Below are positions 53,105-61,424 of a stretch of 64,000 nt of DNA, piece by piece. The position numbers and the translations under genes were made by a program. How positions within the stretch are numbered: the first letter of the stretch is position 1; every line of letters begins with the position of its first letter. Under the pieces are notes generated by a model, which saw only the letters and a list, made by a program, of their open reading frames with translations, did not search any database and was not told the origin of the DNA. The stretch is from an uncultured bacterium (GTDB lineage: Bacteria > Oederibacteriota > PGYV01 > Palsa-1178): NCBI GenBank assembly GCA_937889595.1, contig CALAOR010000023.1:1-64000 (forward strand). Reading direction: 5' to 3'.

Positions 53105-54181
53105 TTAATACGTCCTCGCAAAGCGGAAGCCGCTGTAGTAGAACGAACTATACGGGATGTCGTTGAAGCGGATGCCCACCTTCAGGTAGTACGCGTAGTC
53201 GTAGGAGCTACCGCCCCGCAACACGCGTCTGGAGCCGCTTGCAGGTCCTCTATAGTCTGTAGATATACCTGGATAGGTTCCATACCAATCCCAACACCAC
53301 TCCGCTACATTGCCCGACATATCATAAAGACCCAGCGCATTTGCTGTTTTTCCGCCTACTGCATGTGGACTACTACAATTTGCATTATACCACGCTACAA
53401 GTCCGGTTGCCGTTGCGTTGGTATAGTCCGCTGTCGCGCCGCTGGCATAGTTATACGGCGTCCAGCTTGACCCGTTTATATAACTTGTCGCGTACTGGTA
53501 TTCACCTTCTGAAGGCAATCTGTATCCGTTATTTGTCCATGCACAAACCGCGTTATCACAAGCTGTCGCATTGGTTGAATCCTTTATCACTGCGCTTAAA
53601 TAGGTATAGCAGGGTGTCAACCCGGTCTTTTCACTATATGCATTACACCACACTATAACATCCCGCCAGCTCACATATGTTACCGGCTGATATTTTGCAG
53701 TGGTCGGTGCGGCACTACCTACTGTTTCGTAAATTCCCTCTGCGCCTACATTTTGAAAAGTATAACCGTTGGCAACAGCCCAATGATACACTATATACCA
53801 CAAATTATACGTCACTTGATATTTTCCCATTTTAAAAGCAGATATTGTATGGCTGAAACCACCTGTTCCACTATCATCTGTCTGCGTAAATGTGCCGCCG
53901 GGAACTGATACAATAACCGAAGAATCAAATAAGGTTTCCGCAGCCACAGCGGTCTGAACTACGGCCACCACTACTGCGGTTTGCGTTGCGTTCACCACTA
54001 CTGCGGTTTGCGTTGCCATCGCTACTACAGTTTGCGTGGAAGCGGTTATCGCCGTCTGCGTAGAATTGATGGTTGGAGTACTGGTGGCGCCCGGCCCCGA
54101 AGGTTGCGATTTCTTACAACCGATTGCGGCAAATACTGCAACGACACACAAAACGATAAGTACTGATATTTTTGTTTTCAT
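53105..54181 (-). CDS. Lipoprotein with SUMF1/formylglycine-generating-enzyme-like domain
   Basis: The start is set at 54181 (GGGAGG 6-7 bases upstream); the longer frame adds 16 unlikely residues. 358 residues. Lipoprotein signal MKTKISVLIVLCVVAVFAAIGC with lipid Cys22. Residues about 35-85 are a repetitive segment with near-heptad ATQTAVVV units. The C-terminal domain (about 95-358) is SUMF1-like: MGKYQVTYNLWYIVYHW, YRLPSEGEYQYATSY, NALGLYDMSGNVAEWCWDWY, RRVLRGGSSYDYAY. The catalytic Cys pair of true sulfatase-activating enzymes was not seen near the end, so it is probably a binding or non-canonical member. Confidence 0.88.
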   Translation of the reverse strand: MKTKISVLIVLCVVAVFAAIGCKKSQPSGPGATSTPTINSTQTAITASTQTVVAMATQTAVVVNATQTAVVVAVVQTAVAAETLFDSSVIVSVPGGTFTQTDDSGTGGFSHTISAFKMGKYQVTYNLWYIVYHWAVANGYTFQNVGAEGIYETVGSAAPTTAKYQPVTYVSWRDVIVWCNAYSEKTGLTPCYTYLSAVIKDSTNATACDNAVCAWTNNGYRLPSEGEYQYATSYINGSSWTPYNYASGATADYTNATATGLVAWYNANCSSPHAVGGKTANALGLYDMSGNVAEWCWDWYGTYPGISTDYRGPASGSRRVLRGGSSYDYAYYLKVGIRFNDIPYSSFYYSGFRFARTY

Positions 54182-54268
54182 TTGAAACCTCCCTTTAGAT
54201 TCGGTTGAGTTGATTATAACCCTCCCCATTATTTTGTAAAGTTTTTACATTTGCAGAATAAATTTTTT

Positions 54269-54304
54269 AAAGTCGAGTAATTAGTCATTTGTAATTAGTA
54301 ATTT
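54269..54304. repeat. Fused relics of two repeat families
   Basis: AAAGTCGAGTAATTA (54269-54283) is the reverse complement of the start of repeat B at 52915, and the adjoining bases to 54304 belong to the ATTACTAATTACAAA family that follows stop codons. It lies directly beyond the stop of the gene at 54307. Confidence 0.5.
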
Positions 54305-54306
54305 AC

Positions 54307-55470
54307 TTAGACAAGCCCTTCAGGATTTAAAACAGTCCCGCCTGTTTTCATGACTTCCTGCAATTTCTGATAGTCCACCGTATCGCCGAGAAGAATTGCT
54401 CCGCTGAGTTTCCCATCTTTTATGAATACCCGCTTGAAAACCCCGCCTTCGTGTTTTGTAAATACCCTGGTGTCAGCGTCTGCCTCGATATTTCCCATGG
54501 AGCCCAGGTCTATGCCCGCGACTTTGAGCTTTGCGGATAAAACGCTCCCTTTATATTCTGTTTTTTCCCCAGCCGCGTTCAAACCCGCCGCAGTGCCCTG
54601 TTCTTTCGCGGCCGGCCATATGCCATATACCATGCCGTTGTACTCGGTTACGTCGCCGCAGGCATAGATGCCGGGTATATTTGTTTCCATAAAATTATTC
54701 ACTTTTATCCCCTTATCCGCCGCGATATCCGTTCCTTCTATGATCTTCAGGTTACTCCGGATTCCGCTGGAAAACAGTATGAGTCCGGCCGTAAGGTTTG
54801 TGCCGTCCTTGAAATTCACGGTCAATTCATTTCCCGCGGCTGAAATTGTTTGCGCTTGTTTAGGAAGCATGAATTTAAGGCCTTTTGTCTCGAGCATGGC
54901 CCGCAGGATCGCTGCGCCGTCCATGTCAAGTTGCCGCGGGAGCAGTCTGTCAAAAAACTCGACTATCGTTGTCTGCAATCCCCTCGTGACAAGCGATACA
55001 GCGGCTTCTATGCCCAAAAGCCCTCCGCCGATAACTGCCGCTGTTTTTTTATCTTTTGAATAATTAATGACGGCGTTGGCGTCGTCTATGGTGCGCAGCG
55101 TAAAAACCCCGGGATTTTTCGAACCTTCAACCGGAGGTATGAAGGAATAAGCCCCGGCCGCTATTATTAACTTGTCATAGTTTTCTTTTGCCCCGTTTTC
55201 CAGGATAACTGCCCTGCCACCCGCATCGATTGATCTTACATTAACCGGGTATATAAGATTGATCCCGTTTATATCGTAAAATTCCTTTTTCTTTATTATT
55301 ATCTGTTCCTGCGTCACCCTGCCTGACAAAAGTTCAATGACACGCGGCCTTGAATAATGCGTGTACTTCTCGTCGCTTATCATGGTTACCGCTATTGAAG
55401 GGTCTTTTCTTCTGATACCCTCGGCCGCCGCTATTGCAGCCGCGCCGTTACCTATGATCACTATTTTCAT
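54307..55470 (-). CDS. FAD-dependent pyridine nucleotide-disulfide oxidoreductase (rubredoxin-reductase/NirB-N-term-like)
   Basis: 387 residues. FAD motif IVIIGNGAAAIAAAEGIR, NAD(P)H motif AAVIGGGLLGIEAAVSL, and the FAD/Asp motif GIYACGDVTEY. SDEKYTHYSRPRVIELLSG is typical of NADH:rubredoxin oxidoreductase and nitrite reductase N-terminal domains; no redox-active CxxxxC is present. It could deliver electrons to rubrerythrin or the flavodiiron protein, or act with the polyferredoxin whose gene ends 30 bases upstream. Confidence 0.88.
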   Translation of the reverse strand: MKIVIIGNGAAAIAAAEGIRRKDPSIAVTMISDEKYTHYSRPRVIELLSGRVTQEQIIIKKKEFYDINGINLIYPVNVRSIDAGGRAVILENGAKENYDKLIIAAGAYSFIPPVEGSKNPGVFTLRTIDDANAVINYSKDKKTAAVIGGGLLGIEAAVSLVTRGLQTTIVEFFDRLLPRQLDMDGAAILRAMLETKGLKFMLPKQAQTISAAGNELTVNFKDGTNLTAGLILFSSGIRSNLKIIEGTDIAADKGIKVNNFMETNIPGIYACGDVTEYNGMVYGIWPAAKEQGTAAGLNAAGEKTEYKGSVLSAKLKVAGIDLGSMGNIEADADTRVFTKHEGGVFKRVFIKDGKLSGAILLGDTVDYQKLQEVMKTGGTVLNPEGLV

Positions 55471-55500
55471 GAACCCTCCTGGTTTTCATCATTCACCTTT

Positions 55501-57048
55501 TTAAAACGGAAATGCCTTTATTTGTTTTACGTTCTGCTTCGTCCTGTCCGGTTTTTTTGCGATCCCGTGAATCGTTTTTGCCTGTACAGTTATAGCCTTT
55601 TTCGGCCTGGCCGGGCATACATGCTCGCATGCGCCGCAGCCTATGCACAGGTTATCTATCATTTTTGGTATTTCAAGGCCTTTTTTGCCGTAAGGCACCA
55701 TGGAGCACGCTTTTGTGGGGCAGTATTCATTGCATATGGTGCACTGCACGCTTTTTGTCTTGACCACGCACTTGCTCTCCTCGAATTTTGCCAGGCCTAT
55801 GGACGTGATCTTTTTCTCTTCAACAGTCAGCGGTTCTATGGCGCTTGTCGGGCATATATGGCTGCATATATTGCAGCTGTAATTGCAGTATGACGCGTCA
55901 TAATCCATCCTGGGCTGCATGACGCCGTCAATGCCGCTTTGTGACGACGCAGGGGTTAAGACTTTTGTCGGGCAGTTTGACACGCACATGTGGCAGCCTA
56001 TGCACCTGGACATGAAACGTTTTACGTTCTTTGACCCCGGAGGCGCTATGATATTATCCAGGCTGAGCGCGGTCAATCCCGAATCGATCTTTGCGAATAA
56101 TTTTGAGACTCCAGCCGTGTACAGGAGGGCGGCGCCAGTTCCGGCTGTTATTACGGCAATGGCATGCCTTCTTGTCTTTGCAAAATTTTCAGAATGAACG
56201 GGCACTGATTTCCGGGCATATTTAATTGCCCCAAATTTGCATGCGTCGACGCAGTTATAACAGCCCACGCACCTGGAAAAATCAAGTTCATGGTTTTTAT
56301 AGTCTATGCACTGCGACTTGCATGTTTTTTCGCACAACCCGCAGTTGGTACAGCTGTCCTTTATGATTTTCAATTTGTAAACCGAAATTGCGGCAAAAAG
56401 GCTTAATATGCCGCCAACAGGGCATAAGGTATTGCAGTAAATCCTTCCCTTCCACATTGACATCAATAATATCGCGGCAAAGAACCCGGCAATGCCAAAA
56501 ATAATCCCCAAACTTATGTAATGCATATTCATGGGCCTTACAAAGAAAATATCAAAAGTATTAAGTGCGTAAGCAGTGATGTTATTCAGGTAAACATAAG
56601 CGGGCCTGATCAGATCAACGGTTATTCTGCCAAAGTTTGCGAAGGGATCGGACATATTAAGCAAAACCATACTGCCGGTTATCATAAGTACAATAACAGA
56701 CGCAAGCATGACGTACTTGATAATGTTCAGCGGTTTATCAAATAAAAAAGGTCTCTTTAAAACCCCGGTCCTGTACTTTATGGCGCAGTCCTGCAGCGTT
56801 CCCAAAGGGCACAGGAACGAGCAGTAGGCCCTTCCGTATATGAGCGTGATAATTGATATCAAAATAAAACCCGCGCCGCCGCCCGCCAGAAAAGTCGCGG
56901 AAAATTCCAGGAATGAAGGGAAAAACTGGAAAGCTGTTATGATATGCGTGAAGTATTCATTCTGTTTTGTTAAAGCCATAAAGGCCCACAGGAACATGGA
57001 CAAAAACACCAGCGATGTGATCACCCTTATAGCCTTGAGTTTTTTCAT
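55501..57048 (-). CDS. NapH/NosR-like membrane polyferredoxin
   Basis: 515 residues. The N-terminal half has about five membrane helices with YGRAYCSFLCPLGTLQD and YCNTLCPVGGILSLF, the NapH/NosR-type Cys motifs. The C-terminal part carries six or more Fe-S motifs, including CTNCGLCEKTCKSQC, CVGCYNCVDACKFGA, CIGCHMCVSNCPTKV, CNICSHICPTSAI and CIGCGACEHVCPARP. A central helix (RRHAIAVITAGTGAALLYTA) resembles a twin-arginine segment, placing the last ferredoxin block outside the cytoplasm. It probably moves electrons across the membrane; partner unknown. Confidence 0.88.
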   Translation of the reverse strand: MKKLKAIRVITSLVFLSMFLWAFMALTKQNEYFTHIITAFQFFPSFLEFSATFLAGGGAGFILISIITLIYGRAYCSFLCPLGTLQDCAIKYRTGVLKRPFLFDKPLNIIKYVMLASVIVLMITGSMVLLNMSDPFANFGRITVDLIRPAYVYLNNITAYALNTFDIFFVRPMNMHYISLGIIFGIAGFFAAILLMSMWKGRIYCNTLCPVGGILSLFAAISVYKLKIIKDSCTNCGLCEKTCKSQCIDYKNHELDFSRCVGCYNCVDACKFGAIKYARKSVPVHSENFAKTRRHAIAVITAGTGAALLYTAGVSKLFAKIDSGLTALSLDNIIAPPGSKNVKRFMSRCIGCHMCVSNCPTKVLTPASSQSGIDGVMQPRMDYDASYCNYSCNICSHICPTSAIEPLTVEEKKITSIGLAKFEESKCVVKTKSVQCTICNEYCPTKACSMVPYGKKGLEIPKMIDNLCIGCGACEHVCPARPKKAITVQAKTIHGIAKKPDRTKQNVKQIKAFPF

Positions 57049-57054
57049 GCCCGG

Positions 57055-57984
57055 CTACATGTATATCTTTTTGATATTTAATTCGGACAGGTTCATGTTC
57101 CCTATCCCTTTTTCATGCGCGAGCCTTATATAGCCTATGTCTTTGGGCTCCACACCGAAAATCTTCGCCGCCGCCGCATCCGCGGCCACCGGGTCGCGGG
57201 ATAATATCTGGCTGCCCATCTCCACCACATCCTCAGGGGAAACCCCCCTGGGCCCGTTGCGGGTCATGACCCTGTACGCATCGACGACGGTAAGGTCGGG
57301 CTTCCTGAAAGCCGCAAAATCCGCTATACACTGGTGTATGTTGTTTGTGTGCCAGGCCGCGCGGTTCCATATGATGCCCATGTTGTTTTTCATCCCTATG
57401 GTAACTTTGGTCGAACCATGGTTTTTTAAGACCGGGACATTTATGAACACATCGCAGTCGGTTATAAGTTCATGCACTTCCGCGGTGGTGATTGCTTTGC
57501 CTCCCGGTATGATCTGCTTTTTATAATTTTCTTTCTTGTCTCCCGGAGCCATGATGCCGCCCGCGGATTTAACAGCCGCTTCAATACCGGAAGTTTTATA
57601 TGTGTCCGTCCAGTTATCGCAGGTGTGATCAAAAACAAAAACTTTCTTTGCGCCTGCCGCGTAACATTCCTTTATGATTGCCGTAACAAGACCGGGGTTC
57701 GTGTTTGCCGCGCCTTCCGGTGCGACATCCCAGCCTATGTTGGGCTTTACGACCACAGTCTGGCCCGGTTTCACAAAAGCTTTCATTCCGCCAAGGGCTT
57801 TTATGCCCGCGCTGAACATAGCAACAGGCAGGCCCCCCTTGACAGCCACTAATTCAGGGACATCGGCCAGGGACGGCTCTTTCTTTATCGCCGCAAAAAC
57901 CTTTTCAAACCCGCCAAACAATGATGCTGTGGCTGCAACAATACCGAACTGGATCGCTTTTTCGAAAAATTCCCTGCGGTTCAT
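57055..57984 (-). CDS. DUF362 protein with Tat-like signal
   Basis: The start is set at 57984 (MNRREFFEKA) with GGAGG 7 bases upstream; the longer frame is rejected. 309 residues. The N-terminus NRREFFEKAIQFGIVAATAS resembles a Tat signal. The DUF362 core: VVVKPNIGWDVAPEGAANTN, VFDHTCDNW, VPVLKNHGSTKVTIGMKNN, AAAKIFGVEPKDIGYI. DUF362 proteins have no settled biochemical role but often accompany Fe-S proteins. It lies 6 bases before the polyferredoxin gene. Confidence 0.88.
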   Translation of the reverse strand: MNRREFFEKAIQFGIVAATASLFGGFEKVFAAIKKEPSLADVPELVAVKGGLPVAMFSAGIKALGGMKAFVKPGQTVVVKPNIGWDVAPEGAANTNPGLVTAIIKECYAAGAKKVFVFDHTCDNWTDTYKTSGIEAAVKSAGGIMAPGDKKENYKKQIIPGGKAITTAEVHELITDCDVFINVPVLKNHGSTKVTIGMKNNMGIIWNRAAWHTNNIHQCIADFAAFRKPDLTVVDAYRVMTRNGPRGVSPEDVVEMGSQILSRDPVAADAAAAKIFGVEPKDIGYIRLAHEKGIGNMNLSELNIKKIYM

Positions 57985-58001
57985 GAAACACCTCCGTTTA
58001 T

Positions 58002-59033
58002 TTACCTGAATACCAGGATGATAACAAAATAAAATACCATAAGGCTTAAACCAAACAACACCCCTGCTTTTGCCCATTCCGAACTTTTTATCTTTAACTT
58101 ATTAGCCGCTATTATATTCGGTATGTTGCCCGGGATCAAAAGGCCGCCTGCTATGATCAAACCCATGAGCGCTGATTTTACCTGCGTAATATCCATACGC
58201 GGCCCCACTTCCGCCGCGGTTAATGTCGCGTTGTCAAGAGCGGCTGATATGATGTTCATCCAGTACAGCGCGTAAAACGGGATCTTTGATATGTACCCGT
58301 CTATGATCGGCTTAAAACCCGCGCCCAAAAGCACAAGAGCCATGACAAAAATATATACCTTGCCCGTTCTTATGAATATACCGCTGATTTTTTCATCTTC
58401 TTTTTCCTTTAACCCTTCGGCATGGCTGACCTTTTTAACCAGCAAAGCCGCCGTTATGCCGGTTATCAAAATACCGGGGATTATGTAAATCCACAGGTTT
58501 TTAAACAGGAACCAGAATCCCGCGAAATAAGGCGCCCCGCTTAACTTGGCAACCGCGATAGTCCCCAAAGGCTCGCCCATGGGCGTCAAAGCCGCGCCCA
58601 TGCCTATGGAAAAACAGGAAAAAACAACCATCAGTATTTCATTCTTTTTGTCGAGCTTTAAATGCCCCACTATCTCAACCAGCACAAGCGCGGCTATGAT
58701 CGCGGTTATCACGCTGGAAAAAAGGCCGAGTAAAACAACAACAAGAAAAATAAACCATCTTACCCCGGTTGCCTTTAAAATATTATTCACATGGCCGTCG
58801 ATTGAGCTTTTAAGAACCCTGAACAACAGCCCGGCAACCAGTACAGCAGCGGTTATTTTTATGGGGTCCGCCAGTGCTTCCGCAACCAGACTTAAACTCC
58901 ACTGGCCTGTAAAAGTTACCGCTAACAGGCCCATGATGAACAGAAATATTTCAAGCTCCTTTTCGACAACATGAACGGCAAAAGGGAGGACTAGGACAAG
59001 CAAAAGAATTATGAACAAACCTGTTATTACCAT
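58002..59033 (-). CDS. DUF1646 membrane protein, putative cation transporter
   Basis: The start is set at 59033 (MVITGLFIILLLVL) with GGGAG 5 bases upstream; the longer frame runs into an intergenic repeat. 343 residues with about ten membrane helices. Conserved segments GMGAALTPMGEPLGTIAVAK and ISAALDNATLTAAEVGPRMD recall the ArsB/NhaD ion-transporter superfamily, where Asp/Asn in the helix breaks bind Na+. Its gene is 17 bases from the DUF362 gene, suggesting an ion-coupled redox operon. Confidence 0.85.
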   Translation of the reverse strand: MVITGLFIILLLVLVLPFAVHVVEKELEIFLFIMGLLAVTFTGQWSLSLVAEALADPIKITAAVLVAGLLFRVLKSSIDGHVNNILKATGVRWFIFLVVVLLGLFSSVITAIIAALVLVEIVGHLKLDKKNEILMVVFSCFSIGMGAALTPMGEPLGTIAVAKLSGAPYFAGFWFLFKNLWIYIIPGILITGITAALLVKKVSHAEGLKEKEDEKISGIFIRTGKVYIFVMALVLLGAGFKPIIDGYISKIPFYALYWMNIISAALDNATLTAAEVGPRMDITQVKSALMGLIIAGGLLIPGNIPNIIAANKLKIKSSEWAKAGVLFGLSLMVFYFVIILVFR

Positions 59034-59067
59034 AAAAACTCCCGTCTTGCAATTTTTTTGCATTTCG

Positions 59068-59201
59068 TAGAGATGGGCTCTTGTCCGCCAAAGCTTCAGC
59101 GGAGGCGGGTACTCCCTCTCACCACGGCTTTGAAAAGCCCTGTTCACAACAACGTCTTTTGCCAAACCTCTGCGATGAGAGGGGGCAAGCCCCCTCTCTA
59201 C
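59068..59201. mobile_element. GTAGAGA MITE-like element
   Basis: 134 bp with 11-bp terminal inverted repeats, GTAGAGATGGG (59068-59078) and CCCCTCTCTAC (59191-59201), one mismatch. The right part holds a perfect 10-bp hairpin GAGAGGGGGC-AA-GCCCCCTCTC (59177-59198) and the left part CCGCC ... GGCGG. No coding capacity. It lies just upstream of the DUF1646 start and contributes the false N-terminal extension of that frame. Confidence 0.7.
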
Positions 59202-59282
59202 ATGTTTTTTTAAGCTTTTTGAAAATTTACCCGCACACAAACTTGCGCCACAAGTACCCTGTGTAATTTCAAAAATTCCTTT

Positions 59283-59387
59283 TCAAATGGAAAATGAGAG
59301 GTTCAGACGGTTCCTGCCTTTTATAAGGGATAAGACCGCCAGAATGATGTTAACTATGGCCGCTGCAGCTATCAGGTAATATATCAT
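59283..59387 (-). pseudogene. 34-codon remnant resembling a sensor-kinase N-terminus
   Basis: Reads MIYYLIAAAAIVNIILAVLS, then LIKGRNRLNLSFSI and TGA. One hydrophobic helix followed by a basic turn resembles the first helix of 7TM-type sensor histidine kinases, cut off at once. No clear ribosome site. Low confidence; it may be chance. Confidence 0.35.
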
Positions 59388-59418
59388 AGGTAAATTTTAC
59401 GCTTTGGGGGGTAAAAGG

Positions 59419-59640
59419 TCAAACGGTTTTTAAGACTATGTGTACCCTTGACTTGTTGATTATAACCCCTGCCTTGCAGAGTACGCCGAACATACCGCCT
59501 ATTATCACGTCATAAAAACCGCCCGCTAATAACCTGAAATAAAAAGGCTTGGCCGGTATGGTCATGCCAAACTCGATTTCCGGCATCAGGTCATAAAGGC
59601 CGAATGACCATGAGGAGTCAAAATCGGCTTGGTAATTAGT
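59419..59640 (-). pseudogene. C-terminal remnant of an outer-membrane-like protein
   Basis: About 70 codons open from the ATTACTAATTAC repeat to a TGA: SSWSFGLYDLMPEIEFGM, then TIPAKPFYFRLLAGGFYDV, IIGGMFGVLCKAGV and VHIVLKTV. It has barrel-like strand alternation and natural codon use but no start. It looks like the 3' end of a lost gene fused to repeat DNA. Confidence 0.5.
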
Positions 59641-59650
59641 AATTTGAATT
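59633..59650 (-). repeat. ATTACTAATTAC repeat near a stop codon
   Basis: Third copy of the short AT-rich family, 7 bases after the stop of the exoprotein at 59657. It forms the breakpoint with the barrel remnant. Confidence 0.5.
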
Positions 59651-59656
59651 AAAGTC

Positions 59657-61081
59657 CTACTTCACAACCGCCGCCTTCATAACCCCTGACGCGTGTTCCC
59701 CGCGGCTTGTTGATGCCTCAATCCTGTATATGAAAACACCGGATGCAACGGGCTTTACTGCCCTGTTCTTTCCATCCCAATAAATGCTGTTATATCCTGC
59801 TTTACCGGCTATATCTTCCTGCCACCTTACAATCTCCCCTGATACGTCAAATATTTTTATCTTAACATCCGCATCCACTGAAAGTTTATAAACTATCTGG
59901 GTGTCGCGGATAAAAGGATTGGGGAAATTGCCCTTTAACTCCAGTATAAGAGGAAGCGGAGTTGCGGTAAAAGTCGGGGTCATGGTCTGCGTTGCCGTAA
60001 TGGTGGGCGTGATTGTCGCGGTATAAGTGTCGGTAAAAGTCTGCGTTACGGTAAAGGTCGGCGTGTCCGTGAAAGTTGGTGTCACTGTGAACGTCGGTGT
60101 TACAGACGGTGTGGCGGAAAAAGTCGATGTTCCCGTAAATGTCGGAGTGGACGTATTGGTCCAGGTCACAGTGGGAGTGTCGGAAAAAGTCATGGTTCCC
60201 GTAAATGTCGGAGTGGACGTAATGGACGGTGTTATAGTGAACGTAGAACTGAAAGTATACGTCGGTGTAATTGTCGGCGATATAGTGACGGTTTCCGTTA
60301 TAGTATGCGTCGCGGTGATAGTGCCTGTCGGTGTCATGGTTGAAGTCGGGGCGACTGTCATGGTAAAAGTCGGGGTGGTTAAAAGCGCCTGTCTGTTCAG
60401 CCCGTAATAAGTCACAAACGAAATACTCTGCCCGGGGTTGAGTGGGAATCCGGGCGAGGTTTCGTTCCCGTTGCACCACCATAAAACCACGGCGCTGTCA
60501 TTCCCGATCACACCGGCCGGAGACAAGGACCACTGGCCCGGTGCGGCAACCCCCACCCAGTTCGCTATCTCCATTATATCCGGTTCCGTCGCAGGCTCAT
60601 CATATGGATTGTTTTTTGTGTACCCTCTTCCCACAAGCGTCGGGGTGCCGGGCGGCGGAATATCATAATCCCACCAGTCCGGCTTTATCTGGTTTAACGA
60701 TTTATAATAAACTGTATTTGTTGTGATAAAGTTAAAGCCGTTGTCCACAGAAATATTTGCACCGTCGTTGGTGAGCACTTGCGTATCCAGTTCCAGCCTG
60801 AGAGCTACAGTACTTGTAACGGCTGTTGTGTTTTTCAGGGTATATTTGATCTTGGCCGTATCCTGGGGTGAGCCGGCAGGATTATTTACAATTTCCCAGT
60901 CTGAACTGACATCTATACCCGCATAATCCAATTTGGCGTTTACGGTCAAAACCTTCCCCATAAAACAAAACCTCGCGTCAAGCTCAAGCATAAACCACTT
61001 TACCCTCTCCACCAGCCGTTTTTCAAGCTTCCTTTCAAGAACAGATTTAGTGAATACCAAGAAAACCCAGATTATAAACAC
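59657..61081 (-). CDS. Exoprotein with Thr-rich linker and FlgD-like end, N-terminus replaced by nuclease debris
   Basis: 474 residues as read. Residues about 45-230 are an extracellular beta domain (VNAKLDYAGIDVSSDWEIVN, LDTQVLTNDGANISVDNG, PGQSISFVTYYG). About 232-375 is a Thr-rich linker. About 378-474 is a FlgD-like sorting domain (KGNFPNPFIRDTQIVYKL, SGVFIYRIEASTSRGEH) almost the same as at 17508. There is no signal peptide. Residues about 12-43 (KSVLERKLEKRLVERVKWF, MLELDARFCFMGK) instead resemble the C-terminal YhcG/DUF1016 nuclease region. The gene is probably a 5'-truncated fusion and may not be exported. Confidence 0.65.
   Translation of the reverse strand: MFIIWVFLVFTKSVLERKLEKRLVERVKWFMLELDARFCFMGKVLTVNAKLDYAGIDVSSDWEIVNNPAGSPQDTAKIKYTLKNTTAVTSTVALRLELDTQVLTNDGANISVDNGFNFITTNTVYYKSLNQIKPDWWDYDIPPPGTPTLVGRGYTKNNPYDEPATEPDIMEIANWVGVAAPGQWSLSPAGVIGNDSAVVLWWCNGNETSPGFPLNPGQSISFVTYYGLNRQALLTTPTFTMTVAPTSTMTPTGTITATHTITETVTISPTITPTYTFSSTFTITPSITSTPTFTGTMTFSDTPTVTWTNTSTPTFTGTSTFSATPSVTPTFTVTPTFTDTPTFTVTQTFTDTYTATITPTITATQTMTPTFTATPLPLILELKGNFPNPFIRDTQIVYKLSVDADVKIKIFDVSGEIVRWQEDIAGKAGYNSIYWDGKNRAVKPVASGVFIYRIEASTSRGEHASGVMKAAVVK
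59960..60385 (-). repeat. Low-complexity DNA coding a Thr-rich linker
   Basis: About 140 codons of near-repeats such as TFTGTSTFSATPSVT and TPTFTDTPTFTVTQTFTD. The opposite strand and third frame give spurious Val-rich or His/Tyr/Asp-rich ORFs. Confidence 0.8.
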
Positions 61082-61187
61082 TCTTCATGGACTCATCAAC
61101 CTGTTTCGCCAGATGCATAGGCATAGCCTTTGCATAATTGTTGGATTTTTTATCCTTTTTTACGTGCGTATAAGCGTCGGTGGTCAT
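60953..61187 (-). pseudogene. Decayed YhcG/DUF1016-type nuclease remnant
   Basis: A 46-codon frame starts at 61187 behind GAGGAGG (MTTDAYTHVKKDKKSNNYAK) and stops after NLGFLGIH at 61047. The next frame continues KSVLERKLEKRLVERVKWFM, LELDARFCFMGK. Read through a frameshift, FLGI followed by the LEKxLxxxxxxFxLELxxxFxFxG pattern matches my memory of DUF1016 proteins (FLGL ... LExaLixxixxFLLELGkGFafvG). The N-terminal 35 residues are not clearly part of that family. Confidence 0.45.
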
Positions 61188-61424
61188 CTATGCCTCCTCA
61201 AAATGAATTAGCCTAGATTTTACCACCTTTTGAACAGATAATTATAATTGTCGTTTTCGGGAGTTTTAATTGTCATCAATCAGACATAGGCCACAAACAA
61301 AATAGGTTCGTTGATAACCCCAGATTTCCTGCGCAGGTTCCTTACCGAAATGGTCTTTGGATTTTATTTACATATAATCATTATGTTGTTGTATTTGGTT
61401 ATATGACTACGAGTTTACTCTTGC

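Noticed and set aside
59034-59240. 69-residue N-terminal extension of the DUF1646 protein
   Set aside because: It is charged, passes through a MITE-like element, and a good ribosome site precedes the internal ATG at 59033.
59886-60482. 198-codon minus-strand frame rich in His, Tyr and Asp
   Set aside because: It is an alternative frame of the linker DNA within the exoprotein at 59657; composition is a by-product of the repeat.
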